A stretch of DNA of 64,000 nucleotides from Sternotherus odoratus (lineage: Eukaryota > Chordata > Testudines > Kinosternidae): contig JAVMKO010000178.1 of NCBI GenBank assembly GCA_032164245.1, positions 1 to 64,000 of the forward strand, given 5' to 3'. Of this stretch, positions 10,205 through 20,259 are shown one piece after another. How positions within the stretch are numbered: the stretch's first letter is position 1; every line of letters starts with the position of its first letter. Under the pieces are notes generated by a model. The model had not been told where the DNA came from. It saw only the letters and a program-made list of their open reading frames with translations, and ran no database searches. Both the position numbers and the translations under genes were made by a program.

Positions 10205-10741
10205 TTTTCGATTAGTAGCCGTGTTAGTCTGTATCTGTAAATAAGACAAGGAAGACTTTGTAGCACCTTAGAGACTAACCAGTTTATTTCAGCATAAGCT
10301 TTCATGGGCTATAGCCCACTAAATTGGATGCATAGACTGGAACAGAAGTAAGATGCATTTATACACACAGAAAGCAAAAAAAAAAGTTGTAGATTAGCAT
10401 ACCAATTCAAAGAGGCTGTTTAATATGGATGGGCCATTATCACCAGGAGAAAAAATACCTTTTGAAATGGATTTCTGTGTCTGGCAGGAGATAACACCTG
10501 TTGAAGGTAAATTAATTACCTTTATAAATTAATTGCCATTAATTACCTTTATAAATTAATTGCCTTTTAACTAATTAATTAAAAGGCAATCAATTAGTGT
10601 AATGAGAGAACCATTCACAAGTTCTGTTTAGCTCTTGGTTTGTTGTGTCCAATTTGAAAATTAATTCCATTTCCTCAGTTTCTCGTTGGAGTTTGTTTTG
10701 GAAGTTTTTCTGTTTCAAAACTGACACCATCGAGTCTTTAA
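10205..10741 (-). mobile_element. PLE fragment, minus strand, abutting a tRNA-Arg
   Basis: Reading on the minus strand, 10741-10590 encodes a PLE C-terminal segment (KQKNFQNKLQRETEEMELI). It is homologous to the end of the endonuclease ORF at 2.8 kb and extends beyond it. The 3' UTR and a PLE tail variant containing GCTATAGCCCAC (about 10215-10345) follow. The 5'-truncated end joins directly to nucleotide 14-15 of a tRNA-Arg sequence. Confidence 0.75.
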
Positions 10742-10799
10742 TGGATAAGGCATTGGCTTCCGAAGCCAGAGATTGTGGGTTCAAGTCCCATCTGGGGTG
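10741..10799 (+). pseudogene. tRNA-Arg (CCG anticodon) pseudogene, 5' end lost
   Basis: ATGGATAAGGC of the D-arm, anticodon loop TTCCGAA (CCG), TGTGGGTTCAAGTCCCA and TCTGGGGTG are preserved. The first 13 or so bases, including the 5' acceptor strand, are replaced by PLE sequence, so no acceptor stem can form. The rest is closest to the tRNA-Arg(CCT) at 21.43 kb, with CCG instead of CCT. Confidence 0.8.
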
Positions 10800-11869
10800 G
10801 AAAAACTATGGAATGCAAGAAAGCCTTGGTTGAACACAAAATACTGGATCTTGGGAGCACTCCCCAGGAAATGAATCTCCTACTAGACAGGTGCTTTTGA
10901 AACCCATCAGTAGCAAACACTTCATACTGGAGTTTATCTGATGATAGAGGGATGGGGAGGGTTTACTCTGAGACCCCCCCATGGGAAAACAGACTGAAAG
11001 AACAAGGCTGGTGGGAGGTTGAGCAGATGGGAGATCTACTTGCCCCAGTGGGTGGGATTCTGGGGGAAGAGGCTGAGTGGGGGCAGGATATTGGGACAGA
11101 GGGCAGGTGGATCCATGGTCTGAGCACCAGAGGCTCCTCAAGAGCTCTGTGCCATGGAGCTGCAAAGGGAGGTGCATCACATTCAGTGTTTCTTGCCTGG
11201 CTTGGGGAGGCTCAGCCTCCTGGAACCCCTTATGGCCCACACTCACTGTCACTGGCAAACAGGGTCAGAGAAGACTCTGGGAGCCTGGGGTGTGAAATCA
11301 CTGGATGAAACTGGCAGCCTGTGCCCAGCCCCTCTGCACCCAGGGGAGGGGCTCAGGGAGTAAATCCTCAGAAATCTCACCCCTGGGTTTGGCATGTCAG
11401 GTCCAGGAAACAAGTCCCTCTCTGGGTGTGAAGGGCAGGAGGGGGAGGGTCCCTGGGGATGTCAGTTTGAGGGGGAGGGGCTGTGAGGGGGAGAGTCCAT
11501 GGGTGTGTCAGTGGGGGGGGGAGGGGCTGTGAGAAGATGGTCACCTCCAGGCAGCAGGAGTCCCCTGACATGGGAGTTCAACTTCATCCTCCCCCCAGGT
11601 GGTTTGGGGGGCCCAACATGGAGCTTCTGTCCCTGCAGTGTTCCTGGGGGTCAAAAAGGGGTGATGTGAGGTTATGAGCCCCCAGAACAGCCTTGTGGGG
11701 ACTCAGCCCTGTGGGGAATTCACTGTCTGTGGAGAAGCCCATCTAGGAATGGGAATTCTCAGCTGCATTACAACAGCATGATGGAAAAGCAAGAATTAAT
11801 GCTTTAGACCAGTCTGGGGGTGCTGGGGGTGAAGGAGGGGACCCAGCTGTCAGTCTGCAGGATGGCAAA
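10800..11869. other. Intergenic spacer, no gene recognised
   Basis: G-rich stretches at about 11440-11530. Short open frames without domains. No repeat family recognised. Confidence 0.5.
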
Positions 11870-12010
11870 CCCCAAACATTCAAAAACCCTGAGTCAGGCT
11901 CCCCCAAAATCATGAACTGGGCTTCAAAATCATGAGATTCTGTATTAATAGATTTGGGGATCTGTTTATTTGCCTTCTGTTTGATGAGCCTTTAGGGTGC
12001 ACTTGGGTCA
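11870..12010. repeat. Dispersed repeat fragment, copy 1
   Basis: Contains AGTCAGGCTCCCCCAAAATC and TTTATTTGCCTTCTGT. It is homologous to 28570-28730 in the same orientation. The family is not identified. Confidence 0.6.
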
Positions 12011-12289
12011 CATTTTGAATCTTTCTCCACAGCTACAAGGGCCAGGAGAACTGCCCTGGCTCCCTGCTCAGCAGCAAAACAGTCAATTCCCCACCCCAGC
12101 CCGATGCATCAGCCTGGAGCTCAGGACAGTGGTGGGGGTTTCTCCTTTCACTCCTGCTGGGGAGAGTGGGGATCCCAGGGGCATTTCTAGAAGACAACAG
12201 CAAGCTCAAGGTCAGATGACATTTTAATTTACAGTTGTTTATAATGTGATATAATCCTTCAATCCTAGTGTCACCAGCGATAACGTGGC

Positions 12290-12561
12290 TTAATTAAATC
12301 ATCCCAGCCAGGGCTTTGTGAAGTCAGGCCTTAAAAACCTGCGAGGATGGGGATTCCACCACCTCCCTAGAAAACCCATTCTAGTGCTTCATTGCCCTCC
12401 TAGTGACATAGTGTTTCCTAATATCCAATCTAGACCTCCCACACTGTAACTTGAGACAATTACTCCTTGTTGTGTCATCCACCACCACTGAGAACAGCTG
12501 AGCTCCATCCTCTTTGCAACCTACCCTTGTGTAGTTGAAGGCTGCTATCAAATCCCCCCAA
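12290..12561 (-). mobile_element. CR1 LINE 3' fragment
   Basis: Minus-strand CR1 3' end. The translation includes [18 protein letters not shown] and LDIRKHYVTRRAMKH, typical of the C-terminal region of CR1 ORF2. It is interrupted by substitutions and stops. Confidence 0.88.
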
Positions 12562-12565
12562 ACTG

Positions 12566-12648
12566 GCATTCTAGATGAGATTTGAACACTCAACCCCAGC
12601 ATCACTGTATTATAAGTACTGTGTGCAAATCCTTTGCACCAGTGGACA
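12566..12648 (-). pseudogene. tRNA-Ile (TAT) pseudogene with intron remnant
   Basis: Read on the minus strand, CACAGTACTTATAATACAGTG matches the anticodon arm and intron start of the tRNA-Ile at 5461-5554 (the longest shared run is short). The acceptor strands no longer pair and the D-arm is altered. It abuts the CR1 fragment. Confidence 0.75.
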
Positions 12649-13248
12649 CCACGCTGACAGAACCTTGATCGATACTTTTGGACCTTGACAAAAATAATGG
12701 CTTCCCCCTTAAGACTGGTGGTGTGTTCTATTCCTTATGTCCTGGTCCCTCGTGGCCATTTTCTTTCCCTACGTTTGGTGAAAAACTTTTGTATTTTGTG
12801 TAGAAACTTTATTTCCCCAGGAGAGACCCAGGAGTGGGGGCTGCCTGCATGTACCCACCACCCACTAGATTAGAAGGTGACCAACAAACACCCTTAAAGT
12901 GAGGCAGCCGTCCCTGTCAAAAAAATCATCTCCCATCTTCACTTGAGTGACAGCCTGAATCGTTCCTTATCTGGGCCGAGCCCCGGGATTGGAATCAGCA
13001 GCAGCAGCAAAAACATCTGTACGTAGCAGGAACCACACAAAATGTGCTTTCAAAGGAGCTGTCTCCTTCCTTCGGGAGTTAAAATCGTCAGTAAAATTTG
13101 GGCTGTAGAGCCCATGGCCCCAACTCTTAGTCTCTCTGGGAACCTGTCTCTGCTCCCAGCTGACAAGCTTCCAGACAGCTCTTTAGTGCTGTAGGAGTGA
13201 GTCATTTTTCAGGCATAAGTGGCACATAAGAGAAGCATTTTGTCAGGT
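12649..13248. other. Intergenic spacer, no gene recognised
   Basis: Mixed unique sequence without recognisable coding content. Confidence 0.45.
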
Positions 13249-13320
13249 GCATTGGTGGTATAGTGGTGAGCATAGCTGCCTTCCAAGCAGTTGACCTGGG
13301 TTCGATTCCCAGCCAATGCA
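13249..13320 (+). tRNA. tRNA-Gly (TCC)
   Basis: The 72-nt cloverleaf begins GCATTGGTGGTATAGTGGTG and ends CCCAGCCAATGCA. The acceptor stem GCATTGG/CCAATGC is perfect. The anticodon arm CTGCCTTCCAAGCAG gives TCC. The T-arm CTGGGTTCGATTCCCAG is perfect. A TTTT terminator follows at 13332-13335. All paired positions are compatible, so the gene is probably functional and decodes GGA. Confidence 0.95.
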
Positions 13321-13547
13321 ATAAGGGGATGTTTTCCCTGACCAGGGATTGGTTCAATTACAGTTACATTGTATCTGTTTCTTAATGACGAGACAGAATG
13401 AATGTTCTGAATCCCAGCAGGTCATTCAACACCCAGCAGAGGCAAAAATGAGGGGACTGTAGAGTGAGCTGTTGGAATTATCCTCCAGTTACGATGTTCA
13501 GTTTATTTTTTTTTTAATTTTTCCTTTATTTCCCTCTCACTTTTAGA

Positions 13548-14112
13548 CTCAGAGTCTTTACGGTCAGAAGGGACCAGCGTGATCATCTAATCCGACCTCC
13601 TGCACCTTACAGGCCAAAAGACCCCACCCATTCCTGGAATAGATCCCCTAATATTTGCTTGAGTTGCTGGTGTCCTCAAATCATGGTTTAAAGATGTCAG
13701 GTTTCAGAGAATCCACCATTTACAGCAGGGTGTGTAAACTTTTCCCCCCACAGCCCCTATCCACGGAGGGAAAAGTCTGGCAGCCCCTAGGACAGATACG
13801 TTTGCTGAAATGCCGGCGCAAAAACCGGAACCAAAATACCCCACCCAGAAGTTTGGCGGTCTCCCGGGAGGTCTCAGTGGTGGTGCCAGGGTCTCGCACA
13901 CCCCAGTTTGATGTGCACCCCAGTTTGATGACCACTGATTTGAACCTGCAAGTGACCCATGCGCCATGATGCGCAGGAACGTGAAAAAATCCCCAGGGTC
14001 TCTGCCAATCTAACCCTGGGGAAAACTCCTTCCCAACCCCAAGTGTGGTGATCAGTTAGACCCTCAGCATGGGGACAAGATGCACCAGGAAAACAATTCT
14101 CTGCTTTAACTC
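13548..14112 (-). mobile_element. LINE 3' end (CR1/L2-like), interrupted by a MITE
   Basis: Text such as TCAGAAGGGACCAGCGTGAT, CCGACCTCCTGCAC and CCCAGGGTCTCTGCCAAT belongs to a common sauropsid LINE 3' end, present in reverse orientation. The sequence is split at 13723-13937 by an unrelated insert, after which the LINE resumes. Confidence 0.75.
13723..13937. mobile_element. Probable hAT-type MITE inside the LINE
   Basis: The insert breaks LINE continuity. The left end CAGCAGGGTGTGTAAACTTT and the right end (minus strand CAGTGGTCATCAAACTGGGG) are imperfect inverted repeats of hAT type. The target duplication is not clear. Confidence 0.5.
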
Positions 14113-14164
14113 TGAGCAAGAAGCTCTTAGTGGCCTGGCTCCATCTCCCTTTGCCAGGCCCAGC

Positions 14165-14245
14165 ATTGCTCCCTTGGGGATCAAATTCACAATGCTGGGC
14201 TTAGCAGGCCCACGCTTTAACCAGTGAGCTATCCCGCTCTCCAGA
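14165..14245 (-). repeat. tRNA-derived SINE fragment, copy 1
   Basis: The minus strand reads GGATAGCTCACTGGTTAAAG, a box-A-like D-arm, followed by a degenerate anticodon arm and GTGAATTTGATCC, a degraded box B. The same unit is at 23430-23520. It is a dispersed reptile tRNA-like repeat and not a tRNA gene. Confidence 0.65.
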
Positions 14246-14259
14246 ATGTGAGATAATTC

Positions 14260-14420
14260 TGTCCAGCCCCGTCAAATAATTCTGTCCGGCCCGCAGCGGG
14301 GCCGGGGACACGCCGCAGCTGCCAGCCAGGGATGCGCGCGGGCTGCCAGGCGGGGGCGGCTCACGCCTGGGGGAGCTGCCGGTGCTGCCCGGCGAATGGA
14401 GGAGCCGCGGGGAGCCGACG
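14260..14420 (+). promoter_or_regulatory. CpG-rich segment with a candidate first exon (14396-14420)
   Basis: CpG-dense sequence ends in an ATG at 14396 (MEEPRGAD) followed after 25 nt by a good splice donor (GACG|GTAAAG). This could be a 5' exon of a gene transcribed rightward, but no downstream coding exon could be matched to it. The product is unknown and the call is tentative. Confidence 0.25.
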
Positions 14421-14504
14421 GTAAAGGGGGTGTGGGGGGGAGGCTGGGCTGGGGGGCAGGCAAGGGGGCGGTGGGGGTGAGGCCAGGCTGGGCAGGCGGG
14501 GAGG

Positions 14505-14665
14505 GGGGCAGGAGACTAAGCCCTCCCTGCTCTAACCCACCAGCCCCCACTGCCCTCCCAGAGCCGGAGAGAGAACACAAGGAGTCCTGCCACCCAGCCC
14601 CCCCCAGCTCTAACCACTAGAACCCGCTCCCCTCCCAGAGCCGGGGAGAGAACCCAGGAGTCCTG
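14505..14665. repeat. Two copies of the GAGAACCCAGGAGTCCTGG repeat
   Basis: Contains AGAGAACCCAGGAGTCCTGG and TCTAACCCACCAGCCCCCAC. It is the same family that forms a tandem array at 47.0-47.77 kb. Confidence 0.7.
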
Positions 14666-15924
14666 GTGCCCCCAACACACCCCAGTCCTTGCCCCAGTCC
14701 CTTACCTGCCTCTGCAGTCCGGGCGACCCACGGCCGCTGTCTGAAATATTCCAGGCCCCGGATGGGACTGGGGGGGGGGCGGGATCCCAAAAGGGGGGCG
14801 AGCGATGAAATATGGGAGGGGACACAGCTGGTCCCCGGAGTAAAGGGGGGGCCCACGCAGCAAAGCTCCAGGTCCCACAGGGCTGGCCTCTGGCCGTGGG
14901 GTCCCCCTGCGCCGGCCGGGCCCCCCACGAGCAGCAGGTCTGCGAGGTGGACGGGGCTGCCGGAGGCTGGGGATTGGGCCGGGGGGGGGGGGAGTTTAAC
15001 ACCCATAATCCTCCCCCTGTGTCTTTGTCAAGCTAATCAGCTTATGGGTCCTGAGGGTGGGGGGAGCTGGCGGGGGAGCCTGGGGGGCAGGAGGACAGGG
15101 CCGTCCAGTTCCCAGCCCAGCCAGGCAGATGGTGCCGGGAGAGCGGAGCGAGCAGACGGGGCTGCCGGGGGGGAGGAGGGATGGGGTGCCGGGGGGGAAT
15201 GGGGTGCTGTGGCGGGGAAGGATGGAGTGCTGAGGGTATGTGGGGGTGCCGGCGTCTATGGGGCAACGGTGGTGCACAGGGGTCATGGGGGCTGGAGGAG
15301 GGAATGGGGGGTGCAGGGGGGAAGATGGGGGTGCCCAGGAAGATGGGGGATCGCAGGGGGCACATGCAGGGGGAGGGGAGCCGTGGGGCCGGCTGGGCGT
15401 GCAGGCTGTGGGGTCGGGGGGGTGTGCCCTGGGGCAGGCTGGGTGTGGGTCTGTGTGCGAGGAGAGCAGGTTGTGTTGGTGGGGGTTAGAGCAAGTTGTG
15501 TGGGGGGTGGAGAGCAGGTGGGGGGAGTGTACAGGAGTGTGGAGAGGTTGTGTGTGTTTTGCGTGTGTGCATGTGTGTGGAGGGGTGGGGGAGTGGAGAG
15601 TGTGTGTGTTGGGATTTGTGCATGGAGGTTGTGTGTTAGGGTGGGTGTTTTGTGTGGTGTGGGTGTATGTCCAGGGCCCAGGGGTGGGAGCTATGGGGGG
15701 TGTTGCAAGGGGGCGGGTTGTGGGGGGCTGTGCCGGTGGAGGGAGCCAAGCAGGGATGCGGGGGTCGGCATGCGGGGGACAGGTTGTGGAGGGTTGTTGC
15801 AGTCTGTGTGAGGTTGCGTGAGGTGGGGGGGTTGTGCGTTTGGGGGGTTGAGGGCGGGGGAGAGGGGTGTCTCCATGGATTGGCTTTTCCCTTCCACCCC
15901 CCACCCCCGTTGGCATGGATAACC
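14666..15924. other. GC-rich, G-strand-biased sequence, no gene recognised
   Basis: Long frames are open on both strands because stops are rare in this G-rich text. A possible acceptor (CTCTGCAG at 14717) on the plus strand and a possible donor (GCAG|GTAAGG) on the minus strand overlap. Neither leads to a recognisable protein. Confidence 0.45.
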
Positions 15925-16490
15925 AACCACCCACCGTAGCCCTAATTGACACTGGAGCCTCAGTTTCTTTAATTTCTTTAATTAAAGCAACCCCTCAAAA
16001 AGGAAATCAGGGTCAGTCAGTGGTCCTCCAATAATTCCAAGGAAAGCCCAGTACTGGACAAGAATGGATACAGGTCCCATTTACAGGGCAGGGTTTCCCT
16101 TTTTCGGTTTCATGCTTCAAGACATCAGGGGATCGAATTCAAACCAAGTAGATGACTAACAAAGTCGTTTTAGGCATAGATTGGCTATTTAAAATATAAT
16201 CAATTTACCTCGAGGCTCTTGCTGGAGATTAGAAGATCTTCCCTCATATTTATTTTCAAAAAGATATAACACTATTGTATAGAAGGAGAAGAATGAGACA
16301 ATTTTGGCTCTTACAGCTGACCAGAGGGAAGAATGGTGTGTAAAATTTCCAACAGTCTGGACCAAAAAGAAAATGGAATGTGGAAAAATAGCTGCTTGTG
16401 TTAGAATTGTAGGTGAATGGGTTCCCCCGCCGAAGCAGGGAAGCTGAGGAGCAGCTGGTGCAAATCATTAATGACCTATTCTATAGCAAC
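15925..16490 (+). pseudogene. Endogenous retrovirus fragment (protease / start of RT)
   Basis: The aspartic protease motif DTGAS is encoded at 15948-15962, preceded by ALI, as in retroviral proteases. A downstream GIDWL-like segment and a short stretch resembling the protease-RT linker follow, in the expected order. The frame is interrupted by several stops and indels, and no LTR is recognised nearby. It is an old, non-functional fragment, and I did not reconstruct the product. Class cannot be assigned from this piece. Confidence 0.6.
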
Positions 16491-16687
16491 ATCATTAACC
16501 ACAAACACACTCTCCTCATGGTCCAGCCAGAAGGGAAATGAGCAGGAATTCTTGCTGTTCAGCCATGGACACACTTACACAATGGCACAGAAGTGAGTGT
16601 GTTGTGGCATCTGGTCTGCGGAAACAATTGGAAGCGATCACTCAGTGAGAAAAAACTAGAGTGTCATGAGAAGTTAACGTCAAGCAC

Positions 16688-16769
16688 CTCACTATAGCTG
16701 AGTGGTTAAGGTGATGGATTAGAAATCCATGGGGGTCTCCCTGCACAGGTTCAAATCCTGTCAACTATG
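16688..16769 (+). pseudogene. tRNA-Ser (AGA), probable pseudogene
   Basis: The 82-nt sequence has a class II layout. The D-arm is GCTGAGTGGTTAAGG, and the anticodon arm ATGGATTAGAAATCCAT has AGA at 16721-16723. A long variable arm GGGGTCTCCCTGC and T-arm ACAGGTTCAAATCCTGT follow. The 3' acceptor strand CAACTAT has no matching 5' partner (CTCACTA), so the acceptor stem fails. Otherwise the gene is close to the vertebrate consensus. Confidence 0.75.
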
Positions 16770-17604
16770 GCTGAAAACCTCATTTTCCAATGTCTGAGCA
16801 TCCTTTGCATCAGCAGTAGCTATTTCTTGTCTCATTCTCAGGCTATGTCTACACAGCAGAGTTATGCTCCTTTAGTTGAAGTGTTTTAATTAAATACTAT
16901 GAATTTTGTGTCACCAGAGCGCATCCACTCTCACAACTCTTGCATGGCCCCAGAGAGCAGTGCACCATGGGTAGCTATCGCACTGTGTAACTGGCTGCAG
17001 GGTGCTTGGGGAAGGGTTTGCAATGGCTCATGGGCTGGTGCAGCATCACATGATGCAGGTTTCTCTATCCCATTGGTCCATGGGCATCCTACTAGATTGC
17101 CAGCTGCTTCTCAACTGAAGTGTGTGCGGCAGGGCTGTGTGTGTGTGTACGAGTGTGAGGAGAGACAATGTGTGTGTTGCGGAAGAGTGAATGTGTTGGC
17201 GCACAGTCTCTATGTTCAGGCAGCTGGTGGAAGCAACCAGTCCTGAGGCAGGGGGAAGGGGACAGCCTGACATCAGCTCTCACTGGCTCAGCACAGCACA
17301 GCAATCTCTGTAACACTCACTCGCTCCAACCCCCTTTGGGGATCCAGCAGGACAGGGGAAGGCAGCAGGTGATTCTAATTCTTATGGGCTATTCTGTGTA
17401 TATGTGTGTGTGTGTGTGTGTGTGCAGGGGAGGAACATGCTACATGCTCAGAGGCCTTTATTCTCCAGCCTGGATGCGAGGCAGTTGCTCCTTCAAACCT
17501 CCCCCCCCCCCCGCCCAAAACTCTCCTCTGAGGAAATGCAAAATGCTGAAGAGTAAAGCTAACATCCAAGAGACAGGTATCTAATGTCTTAGTGAATATT
17601 TCAT
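16770..17604. other. Intergenic spacer with a (TG)n run
   Basis: GGCTATGTCTACACAGCAG at about 16842 is a terminus of a DNA-transposon-like dispersed repeat seen also near 62500. A (GT)n microsatellite occupies 17400-17425. The part from about 17430 is the block C flank shared with 6.2-6.37 kb. No gene is recognised. Confidence 0.5.
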
Positions 17605-17677
17605 CATTGGACCAGTGATTTGAATGCTGGACCTTCAGGTTAAAAGTCTGATGTTCAACCAACTGAGCTAACCAGGC
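17605..17677 (-). pseudogene. tRNA-Lys (TTT) pseudogene
   Basis: Same length and orientation as the intact gene at 6372-6444, and with homologous flanks. Mutations in the T-arm (CCAGCATTCAAATCACTGG), the acceptor 3' strand and the D-arm break pairing and box B. Anticodon TTT is retained. Confidence 0.85.
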
Positions 17678-17699
17678 TCATAGGTGAAAAAAATAACAA

Positions 17700-18029
17700 G
17701 TTGGTGCATAGGAGAAACTGGTCAAGAAAAAGTGAGCAGGAGACAAAAGGTGAAGCCTTCTGCTCGCTCTCTCCCCCCGGCCCTAGCCTGGCCTGATATT
17801 AGTGCTAGTGAAGAAGAGGGGCAAGTATTGACATCTGCCAGTCTTGTAGAGCTGCGCTAGAATCAGGCACAACACAGAGGTACCTACCTGCAAGTGCCAG
17901 ATGCTTGGATTGGCTAATGCAACCTGGACATGTCCATGGCACACAGGGATGTAAAGTCAATCATCATCTCAAAGGGATAAAGATAGGAAGGTTCACCATT
18001 GACTGAGAAGTTACATGATCATGGGCTAT
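17700..18029. other. Intergenic spacer, no gene recognised
   Basis: Unique sequence without features. Confidence 0.4.
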
Positions 18030-19190
18030 TCACCACATGGCTGGTGTGAGATCCATTTCCTCCCAGTTCTCCTACCTTGGGGGATTTCCTCCCCTTCCTG
18101 GGCCTCCCCAGGCCCTGTTGCCACCAGAGAGTGCCCCCTACCAGCCCAGTGGTGTTTCTGTCTCTGTCTCTCCCACAAAACTCTTCTCCGGCTCCAGGAG
18201 AGGCTCCAGTGGCACCGCCCCAGTTACAGCATCCAGCGCACATTTGCAACCCAGCTCTGCCTCCCCCTGCCTAATGGCACTTCCGCTGCCAGGAGAGTCA
18301 GGAACTACATCTCCCAGCCTGCCCTGGGGGTGCTTCCCCCTCCCCAGCCCAGGTAAGGGAAGTTCCCCAGGCCAGGCTGACCCTTCCCCATCTCTTATCC
18401 TCTCCCAGCCAGCATCTCTCAGGAACTTTAGTTGAAGTTCCCAGCCTGTCCCCTGCAAAACAGTTTTCCCGGGCTGGGGGCCAGGTAGGAATGTGTGTCT
18501 GTCTGGATCTCACCAGGGAAGGAGCAGGGTAAGAGGCTGATTTTGCTGAATTATTAAACTAAGGAGACTCCAGAGGCAAATGCAGCCACCACATTTCAGT
18601 TCAGCTTTGGAGATATGACACATGGACAATCACCTGCCTAGAAAGTGTCTAAATCTCCTGGGCACAACACTCCCATGCACAGCTTGTGAGCACAGCAAAC
18701 TACAGAAAGCAGCCCTGTAAATGAGTAATGGAGACACTTACATCTGGAACAGAGTGGTGCAGAGGAAGCGTGCTAGGTCCCTAACCCAGAGGTTGGTGGA
18801 TCAAAGCCCTCCTTTGCTAGTTTGTGTTTTATTAATTACAGCCCTGGAAATAATTCCACCTGCCTTTCTTTGCTCCACATAGAAAAGAGGAGCAAATTCT
18901 CTCCCTGTTTACATTTCCACAGCAATTAAAGGAAGAACTAAAGTCCCAGCAGAGCCTTATCCCAGAGAAGCCTTATCCCACTCCTGTCAGACCAGAGATG
19001 TGCTATGACTCCAATGATATGGGTTCTTCTGCAACAGGGTCTTTTTTTCCTGGAGGATCAGTACATTTCCTAAGCAGAATCAGTCTGATTAATACTGTGG
19101 AACTAAAACAAGCCAAGATTCAAATCTTACTCCATTGGACAATCTGCATCACTGAGGAAGCACAGACTTCATGTTCCCCAAAGCTTTGTT
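18030..19190 (+). repeat. Segmental duplication block A, copy 3
   Basis: Homologous to the 3' two-thirds of 790-1985 and to 8940-10020. It contains one ACTACATCTCCCAGCCTGC motif (18304) and an initiator-Met-like tRNA (18748). No PLE tail is present at the position where copy 2 has one. Confidence 0.8.
18748..18819 (+). pseudogene. tRNA-iMet pseudogene, anticodon CAT changed to CCT
   Basis: Full 72-nt length. The anticodon loop reads TCCCTAA instead of CCCATAA, so the anticodon is CCT. The first bases (AAC for AGC) and the T-arm (GTTGG...GCCCTC) also depart from consensus. Confidence 0.8.
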
Positions 19191-19546
19191 TCCCCACAGA
19201 AAAATGACTTTCTAATGGGAAAGCAAAGAGAATCTGTAAGAGCAGTCATGTCATTTTGGACCTTGCAGTAGATAGCGGAGCAGTGCAGCCTCACTATTGA
19301 GTCTGTGTCCCAGGGGAGGGGGGCTACAGGATAACCTCCCATCTCTGTGCATCCGGTAGCCTCTGCTTTCTGCTGCCATGCTGGAGCCTCCAAATTTATT
19401 TATTGACAGATACGATTTACAGAATTTTAAAATATTGTGCACAGGATTTTTATTTTATATTTTGATGCAGAATCCTCTCAAGAATAAAACTTACTCAGCC
19501 AAACTCAGCTGCCCTGTGAATAGATCCTGCATATAACTCCCCCAAG

Positions 19547-19618
19547 AGCAGAGTGGTGCAGCAGAAGTGTGCTGGGCCCATAACCCAGAGATCAATGGAT
19601 TGACACTCTCCTCTGTTA
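19547..19618 (+). tRNA. tRNA-iMet-like (CAT), best-preserved copy
   Basis: The 72-nt sequence begins AGCAGAGTGGTGCAGCAGAAG. The anticodon arm CTGGGCCCATAACCCAG is perfect, with CAT at 19579-19581. The initiator-type C33 and three G:C pairs flanking the loop are retained. The acceptor strands AGCAGAG/CTCTGTT pair with one wobble. The T-arm (AATGG...CTCTC) is damaged and box B reads GGATTGACACT, so function is doubtful. No T-run terminator lies immediately downstream. Confidence 0.55.
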
Positions 19619-20259
19619 CCTCATGTACTATTTATTTATAGCCCTGGAAATAATTCATCCTGCTTTCATAAATTCTTCATAGAAAAAAGGAGCAAATTCT
19701 TCACTATTGACACTTCCACAGTGATTAAAGAAGGGACTAAGCCCAGAGCAGAGCTCTGCCCCTCACTGTCCTGGCAGTGGGCCCTTTCAGATTTTCCCCC
19801 TTCTCTAACCCAGCAGGTGGTGCTACAACCAGGGAAAGAGGCAGAACAGCCAAGCAGTTCTTTAGGGTAAAAGAATGCTCTGGTCCAAGCACCCCTAAGG
19901 CAGACTAGAACACAGGCCAGGTCCAAAAGCCCCGGGAAGAACGGGAATCTGAGACAGCAGCCTGTACTCCAAAAAGAAAACACAAAATGTTACTGCATAA
20001 ACCAGAGTTCTTGAGCTTTCCTTTCTTTTGTTGAACAACTGAGAATAACAAACCAGCCCAGAACTACTTACAAGCAACTGGAAAAACATGAGAGCGACCA
20101 TGGAGCATAGTTTAGATCAAAACAAGGGACATCAGCCAAGCCTGCAAACCAGAACAATCATCAGAATGTGGGGCAAATAGTACAGCAAAAAATAGAAACA
20201 CAACGGAAGAAGATCTGCACAGCATTCAGTGTCATCTTATCTTTTTACTAGCCAATTGC
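19619..20259. other. Intergenic spacer, no gene recognised
   Basis: The first 80 bases repeat the sequence that follows the iMet-like genes in block A. The remainder is unique. Confidence 0.45.

Noticed and set aside
14165..14245. A functional tRNA gene on the minus strand
   Set aside because: Box B is degenerate, the acceptor strands do not pair, and the same unit recurs at 23.43 kb with shared flanks, so it is a SINE fragment.
14666..15952. Frames of 381 codons (plus) and 318 codons (minus)
   Set aside because: Strong G/C strand bias makes both strands open. No domain, no consistent splice model.
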